Notes under the pieces: generated by a model | Databases searched by the model: none | Seen by the model: the letters and a program-made list of their open reading frames with translations, nothing else | What the model was told of the DNA's origin: nothing | Program-made: the position numbers and the translations under genes | Assembly (NCBI GenBank): GCA_003508835.1 | Contig: PUFA01000003.1 | Location: forward strand, 15,043,501-15,107,500 | Direction: 5' to 3' | DNA length: 64,000 bases | Source of the DNA: Eonycteris spelaea | Lineage: Eukaryota > Chordata > Mammalia > Chiroptera > Pteropodidae | Shown: piece after piece, positions 10,927-22,654 of the stretch | Layout of the letters: every line of letters begins with the position of its first letter | Numbering within the stretch: the stretch's first letter is position 1

Positions 10927-10945
10927 CTAAGGGAAAAATGAACGG
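10927..10945 (-). promoter_or_regulatory. 3' splice acceptor of the RIT2 terminal exon
   Basis: On the minus strand the bases before the exon read TTCATTTTTCCCTTAG, a pyrimidine-rich tract ending in AG immediately before GTC TCT ACA GAG. The junction reproduces the expected RIT2 residue order ([10 protein letters not shown]), so the boundary is set by both splice consensus and protein match. Confidence 0.93.
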
Positions 10946-11179
10946 TATTAAAAAGAGAAGAAGGGACAGATGCTTAGATCAAAAAGCATATTCTTTACCA
11001 CGGCTATGGGCCTATTCCATTATAAAAAATGTGAAATGTGAGAATATGTTTTAAGGAAGATTTCCAGAATTTCTAAACTTAAAGGACAAATGAGAAATCA
11101 GAATCTCTGAAAGGGCAACTAGATAGAACTTATTAAAAGTGGAACTGGGATCAAGTTTCCAGACTTCAAAAAAAGTAAC

Positions 11180-11410
11180 AGGGCATAGTGGTCAAAAACA
11201 TGGCTTTAGATTCAAACTGTTTGGTTTCCAATCCCAAATATCCTACTTTTTAGCTTTGCAAGGCTGGGTAAATTTCTTAACCTTTTGGCCTCAGTTTTCT
11301 CATCTGTAACATAATATAATAATACCTCCCTCAATGACTTCTTGTTAGAGTTAAATGAGATCATCAATACAAGGTGCATTGATCACACTGAGCACATATT
11401 TAAAACTCTA
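11180..11410 (+). repeat. MIR SINE
   Basis: Order and spacing follow MIR: a 5' part with ATGGCTTTAGATTCAAACTG, then CTGGGTAAATTTCTTAACC, CCTCAGTTTTCTCATCTGTA, ATAATACCTCCCTCAATGAC and GAGTTAAATGAGATCATC. A near-complete copy in sense orientation. Confidence 0.88.
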
Positions 11411-11639
11411 TGACTATCCATTGTTATTAATTACCGCCCATAGCTTTCAGTTAAGAATAAGTCAGTATGACATTGTCATGAAACTTGAAAGACAATCTTC
11501 TGGCAAAAACAAAAAGCAGAACACCACCATTAGGACAAATAAGTCCTTCTCTAGCAGAGCTCCACAGAGCAGGCTGAGAGCTCTGGGTGTTGTTGTGGCA
11601 CCTAAGTGTGTTCTGGCTCGTGTTATTGTAATAGGTCCC

Positions 11640-11745
11640 CTTGATGATAAACTGACTGAGGTCAGAGACTGTGCCTCATTTGTCATCCCTTTGGTGTCTA
11701 CTGCAGTGCCTGGTGCCTAAATACCTATTGCAGGTTAAAAGGATA
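11640..11745 (+). mobile_element. LINE-2 3' tail fragment
   Basis: CTGAGGTCAGAGACTGTGCC, then CTACTGCAGTGCCTGGTGCC, resembles the L2 3' UTR ('gaggacagggactttgtct ... cagtgcctggcaca'). Confidence 0.6.
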
Positions 11746-12955
11746 ATGAGTAAAAATACCTGGGGTTAATAAGTATTAATTAAGATATAAACATTAATGA
11801 TGCACAAATATCTAAATGGTGGATTATCTTTCACTGAGGCCGGGTGCTAGTAATCCTGCTCTGAGTTTAGCACTCCTATTAAGCTCCACTGGATTATTCA
11901 CACTGGCTAAGAAAGCAGGACTAGGCTGCTTTTACTCAATATATTCTGATTGCTTTTCACCCATACTGGTCTATTTATTTCCTTAAAATTAGCTAAATGT
12001 TTGTTTATTCGTATATGCACTTTTTCTACCCAGTGGAAGTATGTGATGAACTGGAAACCTCATGAGCCTGGACCCTGAGTGACTGGGCCTAGGCGGAGCA
12101 GAGTTTGCAGTCCACCCCTGTCCGATGTATGGCGAGAATAAGAAAGAAACTTTGTTCTTTTCCACTGCTAACTTTAGGAGTTGTTTGTAACCAGTGCTAA
12201 ATCACCTCTTAACAAATAGAGCACAGCGTAGGGCTAAACACAGTTGAGCTGAGATGTGAAAACAGCTCTATCTGATTCCAAAGCCAGGTCCTTTCTAATC
12301 TGTGATAGCTTAGCCTCATCAAGGGCTGATAAACAGAGATGAGTACTAAGACTGGCTGAATACTCTCCTTTTTTTCATTCCTGCTGCCAACCACACCTAT
12401 CATTTTTTGAGCTCATTTCATTTTTTTAGTAACTTAAATACAGCTAAAAGCAACCAACTAAAGTTATTAACATTCTGTCTCGCCAACAATGGGGCAAAGT
12501 CATAGGTTTATTAAGTAAGTTGTCTGATTGCCAAGTAATCACAGACAATAATCTTACCATATATTTTAATACCACATAGCACGAGTTCCATTTATTTTTC
12601 AGTCTCCTGTAACGATTTTCCCAGCCAGTGGCCAATGACACATATTTCATGTTTTTCTATAGCAACACCACATTCCTGGTACCATTTTCTAGCTCAATCA
12701 GCTTTCATTAGGCTATATGTATACAAAGAAAAAAAAAGGCCTCAAAACCTCTATATCTTGCAAAAATATTTCTTGCTCCCCTGCTCATTAGCAGCTGGAG
12801 CACAGGCTGGCAGCTCAACTCTAGGCTGTTGGTTAGGTCCTGGTTTGTCCCTCCTGTCTTCTTATAATGGGACACAGACTGAATGTTATAGAGAACAAGT
12901 GGGCAAGAGGTAGAGATCATTTTACCCACATCCCAGTGGTCAAAAGACAAATTTC
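11746..12955. other. intronic, no recognisable feature
   Basis: Unassigned sequence with no confident repeat. Open frames around 12209-12950 overlap each other on both strands and show no domain. Confidence 0.4.
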
Positions 12956-14089
12956 AAAAACTAAAATCAATCAAGCAGGATGTATACTCAGGTAATAACG
13001 AAGAGTGACAGAATAGAGAAAAAAATGAAGAATCGTAAAGAAATAATAGAATCTACTAAAATCAATTGTATGTAAATGCAGTATACTTTCCAATTTAAAG
13101 AGACAAAGATTGTCATACCAGATAATTTTTTTAAAAGTTACTTGTCAAAAAACCTTACATTTAAAATATAGAAAGAATGAAATTTGAATGGGAATTTATA
13201 CAAAATCAAACTACTATACTGACATAATATCAAAAAACGTAGAGAATACATTTAAAAATACTAGAGTTTAAAGGGAGATATTTTATAATGATAAAAAGAT
13301 AAATGTATCAGTATATTATACTTATAAATTTGTATGTACTAAGAATCATAGCCTTGGCTTATAGGAAAAAAAGTTTACAGAACTAAAATCCAAAATAATA
13401 GTAAGAGATTTTAACATTTCCCTTAACAGTTGAAGGACTAAGTAAGCAAAACATCAGAAAAGATATAAAAGATTTAAACTGAAGAACACATTTGATCTAA
13501 CTTACACATTTAAGATATTATACCCAACAATTAAAAAGTTTATATTCTCTTTTGGTGAACCAGAAGCACTTAGAGATTGACTTTATGCTAAGCTATAAAT
13601 AAAGTCTTCAAACATTGCAAAGAATCAGTCACAGCAGATTCCCAAACAAATGGAAATAAGCTAGAAATTAGTTTTAAAACAAGATGATAACTAGGAAATC
13701 TCAAAATATTTTGGAAAATATACTTCTAGTCAAGAAGTCAAAAAAGATATTTACATGAAAATGAGAAAATATTTGAAACTGATAAAGAAAATACAATATA
13801 TCACATCTTGTGGATTATGTAAAGTTTGTTCATAATGATCTTTATAGCATTATATGCAATGTTTTGGAAAGTGGAAACACTCAAATCTAAAGATCAAAGT
13901 AGTAATGTTAAAAAGTTAAAAAAAAAATCCCAGCAAATTAAACACAAAGAAAGCAGAAAAAAGGAAATTTTAAAGATAAATACAGAAATAAATAAAACAG
14001 AATACAGTCATGCAGTAGAAAAAACTAAATCCAATCTGAGTTTTTGGTAAAGATGTTTAATTAATAGAGCCCAGGCAAGAGAAATTAAA

Positions 14090-14092
<3 letters not shown>

Positions 14093-14120
<28 letters not shown>

Positions 14121-14127
14121 AAAAAAC
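14093..14127. repeat. (CAAA)n simple repeat
   Basis: Impure ACAA/CAAA array within the old L1, with one AAAACAAAC interruption. Confidence 0.85.
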
Positions 14128-14594
14128 GACAGAGAGGGAGAATGGCATCACAGATTCTATGAAAAAAGATAATTAGGAAATATTATGTTTGTGCCAATAC
14201 ATATTTGACAAGTTAGATGAGAAATATATTTATAACAAAACAAAATTTGCCAAAACCTATACAGGAAGAAATAGAAAATCTATTAGCCTTTACTTTAGAC
14301 AAGGAATTAAACCATATAATAATCTTCTAAATTAAGCCTCTGAGACCAAAAGCCTTCTTTGATAAATGTGAGTGTGTATATGTACCAAAAGACATGTACA
14401 AAATTATTTATCTCAGCATTATCAATAATAACAAAATAACCTAAAAGCAACTGAAACATTATGAACAAATTTTGATGAATAATTTGTTGTATACTAACAG
14501 AATGGAATACTACTAAATGCAAATGAATAAAATACTGTTAAATACAATGTAGGTAAATCTTACAAACATAATAGTGCTTTGTGAAAGAAATCAG

Positions 14595-14755
14595 AACTAA
14601 GAACATTTTTAATAAACGTTTTTTAGTATTGTTTTAGATTTATACAGTTTTAGATTCATAGAGATGTGGGAAAGACAATATAGATAGTTCCCATATACTA
14701 CCCCACAGATAGTTTCTCCCATTGTTATAATAATAAAGGATACAATTATACTTTT
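14595..14755. mobile_element. LINE-1-derived fragment inside the older L1
   Basis: TTTAGATTTATACAGTTTTA and GTTCCCATATACTACCCCAC resemble an L1M 3' segment ('ggtttacagaaa ... gagttcccatatacccc'). Its text does not fit the order of the surrounding L1, so it is probably an insertion. Orientation is not settled. Confidence 0.5.
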
Positions 14756-14950
14756 AGAAGATTTAAACACAAGAAAATGATTCTGTACTGTTAGGAGTCA
14801 AAATAGTATTTCCTTTGGGAGGTGACACAAAGGAGTCTCCATGTTGCTTTTTATTATGGTCCTTGATCTATATGGTGGTTTCAGATGAGTTTACTTTGTA
14901 ATAATTTATAATTTATATACTTTCTGAATATGATACATCAATTAAAACTC

Positions 14951-17900
14951 AAACGAATGCATCATTAATATAAAGCACCCCCTTGGAATTTGGAGCATCA
15001 TCTTGTCCTCAAATACAGTAATATTTCTGTAGATAAATATTTCAATATTCACAGTAAATAGATATATAAAGTATCAAAATAGTTCACATTGGATTATGTT
15101 TTGTCACAAAACAAATTGGGTCTGGTTAGATTTTAGAAACAAATTATGAAAAACTACTACTTTTTATTTTAGTTTGGATTTTTGAAATCAGGTAATATGT
15201 GGACTGCATTGTTTTTAACAGGAAGGTTCACTATTATAAAGATTGTAAATCTTCCCAAATCATGTGTAAATTTAATTTAAAAAATACATTCAAATCCTGA
15301 AATCATTTGTATTATAGAATTTCATATAGAAATAATAAAATTTATAGGGAAGAATAAAAGTAAAAATAGGAAAGGAATATGTGAATTTAGGAGGAAGGAG
15401 GCAGGGAAATCAGTAACAACGTTGTCGAATTCTCACCCTATTGCTGCTCTCCGTAAAGCAATTACAGTTCAGGCATATTTCCCCAATGAAGAGTGGGTTG
15501 TTAGTTAAAGACTAGACAGACTGACCAATACAGTGCAATAGAGAACCTAGAAACAAGACTAACATATATATAGGAGCTTCATATATTTACTCAGTGGCAT
15601 TCCAAATCAATGGAAGGGAAGGTGCATTCAGTGGCACCCTGACATTGAGTTATCATTTGGGATTATTTTTGATATATGAAGATTGTTTTCACCAAAACAG
15701 GAAGATAATTTCTCTTTGGGGAGGAGAGAAATAAAAAGGGATTTAACTTAAGTCTCTAACTAAATCTACAATATTTTTTACATATTTGAAAAATCTCTCT
15801 ATACAAACACACATATTTATGAAGTGTTTCCTAATTATAAAAATGTAAACATTGCAAATAAATCATTGGAAACATCAAAATTCAGTTAAAAGTACAATGT
15901 AAGAATCAATCGTAATCTGAAATGATGTTGGAAAACAAATTCCATGCAGATTCTTATCGAAAGTGTATACAGCGAAACACCTTTAATAAATGGCATAACA
16001 GCGTATTTTGTTTATGATAGGTTGAAGTATATTTAACTCTATAGTAAATAAAGTAGAATTATGAACCCTCTATTTCAAAGCATGAAATGTAGTTTCAGAT
16101 ATTCTTAGATTTGTTATCAGAACATTAATTTTATATTAATTTAATAACTAATTTTCACATCCATTATAATGTAATCTAAATGGAAATAAAACAGTAAAAT
16201 ATTTTATCTATATTTTCTTCAAAAGTTCTGACTTGATCAGTGACATATAGTTTTATTTTTTAAGAAAAAAAGTGAAAACATACTTTACAAATAAATTTTC
16301 ATGTTTCAGTAAATTCCATCTCACACCATAAATTTGCCATCCCTACTTTGATGTTGAAATTGATATATTATAAATTCAATAAAAGAACTTGAGTCCAAGC
16401 ATGTAGAAAAAATAATCTCAACAAATGTTAATTTTCACAGATTGTGGGCTTTATGCTTAGTAATTATGGTCAGTTAGACAGCTATAAATATTTCAGCAGT
16501 ATCACTGGGAATAATTTTAATCTACTGACGGTGCTCTGACTGATTCAGAACCATAATAACATAACAAGAAAAAATAGCTTTTATATTAGGGTTTAAAACC
16601 AGAGTAATTAACATATTATTCTAATATATTTTACTTCACTTATTAAATATTTTAAATCATAAATATTTATTTACATCATACAGTGACTGTTAAGAAAGAA
16701 GCTCAGTGTTAGAAGGGAATTTTTTTTTACTTCCCAAATGAGGTATTTCAAGTCCAGAAAGGTTAACAAATGGTTCTAGATTATATACATATTTAAGTAA
16801 AAATTATCAAGTTCTACTCTCTTCTCTCAAGTATGTTTTTAGTCCTTCTTGCTATTTCTCATGAGGTCTTTCCAGTTCCCTTTGCTAGAATTTCATGTAT
16901 GTAATTATTCTGATGTGAGATGTTACAACATAAGGTGATTCTTAAGTGTTAAACAAAATGGCACAGAATATTTTATATTGCATTTACATAAAAAGAAAAT
17001 TTCAAATATATACAGAAACAGAGGGAGAAATAAATATTGTACAAAGATTATTTACGGTCTAGGAGGAGCAATCAGTGAAGATACCATTTTATACCTCCAG
17101 GCCCCTCAATCACAAAGATGGAAGAGTGTGATTAAATGTGCCACCTGGAGGCCTTAAAAAGCATTGGCAGAAAGAGAGGAATAAAGAAAAATGTTTCATA
17201 CAAGAACAGAAAATTTCAATGACCCAGGGGAGCCATCTTTCTAATATACATGACCTTCTTCACTGAGGAAGATCACCATGTAATAATATTCCAGATACTC
17301 CCTGAAATGCCCTTTCCCATTTGCCTGAGGAGGTATTAGGACACAGCCACAGCTACAGGAGGAGTAACGAGACTGCTGGGGCACAGTGGCAAGCAGAGCC
17401 TGTTCTGGTCCAGGCTCAGCTGCTAGAGGGTGTCGGCAAGCATGCTGGTCAATTACAGTTCCACTCCCAATGATCTGCTGACTTTCAGGAGCTTCATTGT
17501 TCTTTACATCTTTCTTTTACCTGAGCTCAGTAAAAACCAATTAAATTAAGTTATTGTAAAGGTATTCAGGGTAATGGTGGTCATCAAGTAAGCTATATAA
17601 TTCTTAATAGCATAAAAAGAAACTCTGATGCAGCTCTGCTATAATTGCAACCTTGAATAAGGAGAGATTGGCAGAAAGATGCATCTGGTTTTTCCAGGAG
17701 AAGCTTCATAAGCAAAATATCTCTGTGGTTAAACCTGCTGGGCACTGTTAAAATGTTTAGTGCATAGAACAAACTCTTTGGGATTTGGTTTATATTTTTT
17801 AATGTCTTCCTGTCTGAGTTTCACTGCATTCTTACTCATGGAGCTATTAATTTTCATTATAGAGCCTGCGTCATCAAGGAAGCAGGAGTCATAACTGCTT

Positions 17901-18107
17901 GGGAAATTTGGGACCAAAATCATTCTATTTGTGAACTTATGGAAAAGCTGCCGAAACTTAGATTGTTCAGTTTTCAATTTGTTTAGTTATATGATCAGTT
18001 TTGATCAGTTTTAACAATATGAGTAGCCTTGCCATTTTCCTTGACCAGTTCCAGTAGAAATGCTTTTGATTTAACCTGATTTATTTATATACTTATTTAA
18101 CCTGCAA
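14951..18107. other. intronic AT-rich stretch, no recognisable repeat
   Basis: About 3.1 kb without a confident repeat. It includes a minus-strand open frame at 17729-17977 (82 codons, opening at TTG; the first ATG is internal) whose protein I do not recognise. A slightly GC-richer patch lies at about 17290-17460. Confidence 0.4.

Positions 18108-18152
<45 letters not shown>
18108..18152. repeat. (GAT)15 microsatellite
   Basis: Fifteen uninterrupted GAT units. The length and purity suggest length polymorphism in the population. Confidence 0.97.
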
Positions 18153-18153
<1 letters not shown>

Positions 18154-19180
18154 AGAATTTAAAGGTATGTGAATAGATGTCATCTCAAACTCTTTGCACG
18201 GAAAACCAAAACAAAGCAAAGCACTGACAAGATTGTCCCATCTTCAACTGCAGTCATGACACATGGGAAACTCATTCTTGACAGACCAAAGACTGGACTT
18301 ACAAGTTGTTCCATCCCAATGCACTCCCTCTGTCCTCTCTTTCTCCAGTTCTCTTTTCTGGGTGGGTGAAATATAAGTTTTGTGAACTAAGTAGAGGTTC
18401 AATTGGAGACAAGATGTCAGTCTGTTCTCAGCATTTCCCCCTAACTCTTAGGAATGATTACGTTGGACCCTCCTTCCCTTGCCTTGACAGGCATCCCTCT
18501 ATCCTTCTCTATGGTAAAAAGGAAAAGCACTCCATACTTTGGCTTCAAGAAACAGATTCCTATCACCCTTTCACCCCCACTTCCCAGCACCTGAAATTTT
18601 TCTTTATAAACTAAGGAGGGGGTGGAGATCAGAGAAAGGTGAGATAGGAGTCAATGAAGTCATTTTGGTTGCTCATTCGTCTGGGCTCTCATAATGTGAA
18701 GTATGCCCTACAACTCCTCTGTACAAGTCTTTCCATTTTGCTTTTTTTCTCAGTCTTGTAAGCCTTCCATTTTTCTTCTTCTGCATCTCTTCCTGGCCTA
18801 CTCAGGTCTTCGCAGATCACCTGAGTCTTGGTGATCTCGGTGGCCTTTGCTTTGCTCTGCAAGTTACCATCCAAGAGGGAAGTTTATGGGCCTTCCAACT
18901 TAGTTGCTTTATCTCATCAAACAAACTGCAGGATACCTGAACAGAAATCATATTCTGTCCATTTGTATCCTCGTTGTGTTTAGCCACAATTTTTGCAGGT
19001 AACAGATGCTCATTAAATATTTAATCTTAATGATGGTGATAATGACATCCTAAACAGTTACTGGTTACCACAGAGTTCATTATAATGAGTCCATCAAATT
19101 GCAATTTCAAAAGCCAGAATATTACTTCCAAATTTATTTGTGCCATAGTGTGGCTTCCAGCAGGATATCTGACAAAATCT
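18153..19180. other. intronic, no recognisable feature
   Basis: Unassigned. The overlapping open frames at 18169-18614 (plus) and 18689-18874 (minus) have no recognised homologue. The latter has a charged, lysine-rich reading that may be chance. Confidence 0.4.
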
Positions 19181-19184
19181 TGTC

Positions 19185-19415
19185 ACAGTGGATAAAGGTA
19201 TGGATTCTGGAAGATTACTAAGATCCAAATTTTGGCCATACCATTTTTTAGCTATGGACTCTTGGGAAATTGCTTAGCCTTTTTCTGTGTATCAATTTCC
19301 TCATCTTTAAAATCCTCCCTCATAGAATTATTAATGGAATTCAATGAGCTATTACATGGAAAGCACTTAGGATAGTTCCTGGCATGCTGTGAACACCCAA
19401 TAAATGTGTTACTTT
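19185..19415 (+). repeat. MIR SINE
   Basis: GTATGGATTCTGGAAGATTA, CTTGGGAAATTGCTTAGCC, TCAATTTCCTCATCTTTAAA and the 3' part TTCCTGGCATGCTGTGAACA with CCCAATAAATGTG follow MIR from near start to end. Confidence 0.88.
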
Positions 19416-19454
19416 TTATTTGTGGTATCTGAAGAAAAGATCAGAGGAAATTTT

Positions 19455-19990
19455 CAACTCCTTTAGATCAAATATTGGCCCTGCTTAGATTTTTGCCTAC
19501 TTCCCACTGTGATCTACAAACCTTAATGGATGTGGTCTTTGAGTACTTCCCAATTCACACCTCTCTTCCCTCACTCATTACCTTCAGCCATGTACTTCCC
19601 CATATGACCAATGGAATCTTCTTGACTTCAAGTAATTTGCTCATTATTTTCTCTGCCTGGAATGTGCTCCCTCCAGTACTTTTCCTTGTATTCTTGTCAT
19701 CATTCGTGTCCCAGATCAAACACACCTCCACTGAGGTACCTTGCCTAGTTAGTCTCTATAAAATACTCTGCAAATTGCCAGCAGATCTATCCATTACTCT
19801 GCCTTATCTCTTTTGGGGCACTTAATTACTCTCTGAAATTATCTTACTACTTTGTTCATGTACTTATTTTCTGTTTTCCTCCAAGACAGTGTAGCTTTAT
19901 TATTAAAGAAATTCGACTTGTTTATCACTGTACCTGCTCCCCAGTGTAGTGGCTGGCACTTAGTAGGAACTCAATATTCGTAGAATGACA
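19455..19990 (+). mobile_element. LINE-2 3' end
   Basis: Long, ordered L2 match: TCTGCCTGGAATGTGCTCCC, then GTGTCCCAGATCAAACACAC, ACCTCCACTGAGGTACCTTG, TCTCTGAAATTATCTTACTA, and the end AGTGGCTGGCACTTAGTAGG with AACTCAATATTCGTAGAATG. Confidence 0.92.
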
Positions 19991-20505
19991 CCACTGGAAC
20001 CCTATTAGAATAAATAGAGGAACTAGTTGGCAGTTTGAGCAATAGAAAAAGTACAAAGGAAATTTCAGATCACTATGACCATCACCATGACAGTGGCCAG
20101 CTCAGGGCACTCTGGCAGCATTGATAAGTAGTGCCCAGCCCCTTATTAGTTGTTCTTGGCTACCTGAGTGAGGGAATCTTTATATGAGATCCGAATGACA
20201 AGTAGGAATTACCTAGGTTGGTAGAAGGGGGGTGGGTATCCTGTAGCAGGAAGGAGTCTCAGATAGAAGGACTAACAAAGGCGTAAGCAGAAGTGATAAT
20301 GGCTCATCTATAGATCATCAGTATTTAATGTGGTTTAGACGGGAGCAAGAGGGAGGGAGGAGTGAATGAAGAACACAATCAGAATAAATTAGTGAGATTA
20401 AATGACTAATTTACTTAGATTCACGTGAATTTGGTACTCATCAATTGAATAATCAAAAAAAAAATTATTTCTTGAGTGCCTACTCTGTGCAAAGAAATGC
20501 AAAAG
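19991..20505. other. intronic, no recognisable feature
   Basis: Unassigned. A short MIR-like phrase (GAGTGCCTACTCTGTGC) at 20475-20491 is too short to call. Confidence 0.4.
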
Positions 20506-20556
20506 GTTTTTTTTGTTTGTTTTTGTTTTTGTTTTTTGTTTTTTTGTTTTTTGTTT
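20506..20556. repeat. T-rich (GTTTT)n low-complexity tract
   Basis: Runs of T6-T8 separated by single G residues. They could be the degraded poly(A) tail of an antisense retroelement, but no body is recognisable beside them. Confidence 0.85.
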
Positions 20557-20762
20557 CCCTCTCCTGCTGTTTCGAAGAGATATTGATTGAATGGAGAGAA
20601 AAGCAGGACATAATAAATTAAATGGCATAGCCAACCCTTCTGAGGCGCAGGATGGCAATGGCTCCAGGGTAAAGGGTTTAGACTGCTTTGTACTAGAGAC
20701 ATTTGAAGTCTCCAAGGCCTTGTGCTTTTCATCCAAGAAGCTCTGGTATGCTGGGCAGGGGC

Positions 20763-20775
20763 GGGGGGGGGGGGG
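20763..20775. repeat. G13 homopolymer
   Basis: Thirteen consecutive G residues directly left of an RFX-like palindrome. Unusual in an AT-rich intron, and prone to sequencing error. Confidence 0.9.
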
Positions 20776-20778
20776 AAT

Positions 20779-20792
20779 GTTGCCATGGCAGC
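20779..20792. promoter_or_regulatory. RFX X-box-like palindrome
   Basis: GTTGCCATGGCAGC differs by one base from the symmetrical X-box GTTGCCATGGCAAC bound by RFX factors. It sits 3 bases from the G13 run. Function is inferred from the motif alone. Confidence 0.4.
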
Positions 20793-20973
20793 GAGTAGTT
20801 GCTATGAAGGGAAAAAAGAGAAGGTTAATGCTAAATATTTTGCTAACAGCTATATCTGGCTTTTTCTTTGAATTTTTCTCCTAATGGTTTTACTTATAAA
20901 ATATCTTGTTAAAATTATAAATCAATAAACTTAGGCAATATATGAAATATACATGTAAGATATGTATGCATAA

Positions 20974-20974
<1 letters not shown>

Positions 20975-21025
<51 letters not shown>
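20975..21025. repeat. (TA)25 microsatellite
   Basis: Fifty-one uninterrupted alternating T and A bases within a wider AT-rich region. Confidence 0.97.
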
Positions 21026-21030
<5 letters not shown>

Positions 21031-21309
21031 TGCCTAAGGAAATCCTCATATATTTGTACTAATAAATAAATGTGTGTATTTGATATATATTAAATGAATG
21101 GTTCTCCTGAACCTTAAGGGAATTAGTTATTATGAATAATTAAGTTTTTGAAGTGGCCAAAAATTTTACTCTTTAGGCATGAAAAAAATATTTCAATGGT
21201 TAATTTATCATGTTAATAAAATTATATGAGGTAAAAGTAGAAAGAAGGAACTGATACTTTTAACACATATAACAATTATAATTAAGGGATAAATGTGTAG
21301 CTGTATAAT

Positions 21310-21420
21310 GTCTGGATTGTTTTGGAATAAGACCATGAGGGCAAGGATGTTGCATTTCCAGTAACACCACAGTGTTTTACACGTGAGCCATGCTCAGTAA
21401 ACATTTTTCCTATCTCTTCT
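21310..21420 (+). mobile_element. LINE-2 3' tail fragment
   Basis: ACCATGAGGGCAAGGATGTT, CACAGTGTTTTACACGTG and CATGCTCAGTAAACATTTTT match the final part of L2. Confidence 0.65.
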
Positions 21421-22654
21421 TTGAATGGGTGAATTAAATGTAGAAAGGTACCAAGTAGGAACCAACCAATTGCTATAGCAAAATCTCTCCATTAGTTAAC
21501 TAGAGAGCTCAAAAGCTAGAATCTCACTGGAATTGCTGAAGATTTTAAGTCCTTCCCATTAAAATTCAATTTGAGTGTCACAAATGTTCTATTACATATA
21601 CTCTCTGGAAAAGAGGTTTGGATCATGATGGCTTCTTCAGTGGAGTATAAGGATCACAGTGACAGATGACTCCAATGAGGTCCAAGGGATAGCCAGAGGT
21701 ATGGGCTTTCTCCAAGCTCATGGTCAACCTGTATACGTTTTTGGAAAGAATATGCCATGAAAAGAAGGATGAACTTAAGATAAGTTTGATATAAGTTCTA
21801 ATCCTGGCCTCTACAGAAGGCGAAAAATGAACCAGTGTTCCTTATTGTCTGGCCCTATACACAGGAAGCTGGGAATTTGAAAAAAAAAAAAAAAAGAGTA
21901 TAAGCCTGTGCTTATTGGCACTACTATAAATTTAGTTTTCAATCTTAGCAGAACCATCAATGCCTTATCAATCATTTTATCTATTAGCCAGCACCCTTTT
22001 CTATTATTTAGTTTTTCAAAATCTTTTTTTCTCAGGTCTTTGACCATATCCACTTGCCCTCTCACTTCGCCTTAATGAGGAAATAAAGACATCCAAAAAG
22101 AATGACTTTAACATCCGGGACTAGCACCTGGAAGCTCATCTGCATCACTAGATATCTTACTCTCCCTGGTCTCAGATGAAGAGAGGTTGTGTCAAGTCTA
22201 ATACTAACATCTAGGTCTGAGTCCTCTTTAACATCTACTTCAGTCCTGCACCATTAGTTGTCCCCTTTCTGTCCCATATTTTGAGCCTTCCTAGCTAACA
22301 GTCCTTATTTTTCTTCCCCCAAAATATGCAAATCACCTATTTTTAAGAGTTCAATTCTAGTTATTTTTATTTTCTTATACCTATCCTTCCATTTACCATC
22401 AAACACAAGTTATTCAGGAAAGTATTTGTACAGGGTTAAAAAAAGGAAGAATTGGGATGAGGCAGCAAAGTGATTAGGAGAAGGATGCACAGTCTCAAAA
22501 CATATGCATCATAGATTTATGTGATGATTTCTCTTAATCACTTCTGATGTGCACATCAATATTCACAGTATGGATTCTGCCCCCTTTTCCACTCATTCTC
22601 TTAAAATGTTTTTCAATAGTATGACTATTACCCCAGCTGCCAAACCCAATAGAT
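21421..22654. other. intronic, no recognisable feature
   Basis: Unassigned apart from an A15 run near 21880-21894. Parts of 22240-22650 are pyrimidine-rich and could be a degraded upstream extension of the L2 that follows. Confidence 0.4.

Larger units (their letters stand above)
12960..14950 (+). mobile_element. old LINE-1, ORF2 and 3' region (interrupted)
   Basis: A-rich sense-strand L1 remnant. GTAAGAGATTTTAACATTTC, AAGATATAAAAGATTTAAAC and ACCCAACAATTAAAAAG follow the ORF2 endonuclease to reverse-transcriptase order. TCAGCATTATCAATAATAAC with AATGGAATACTACTAAATGC (14420-14520) matches the 3' region, and TCCTTGATCTATATGGTGGT (14860-14880) matches the L1ME-type 3' end. The reading frame is destroyed. 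A different fragment at about 14595-14755 breaks it. Confidence 0.7.

Noticed and set aside
11355..11720. 121-codon plus-strand open frame
   Set aside because: It overlaps the end of a MIR and an L2 tail, with no recognisable protein.
20398..20884. Overlapping open frames of 97-121 codons on both strands
   Set aside because: They translate a GTTTT-rich tract and its neighbours. The lysine/glutamine-rich runs are low complexity.
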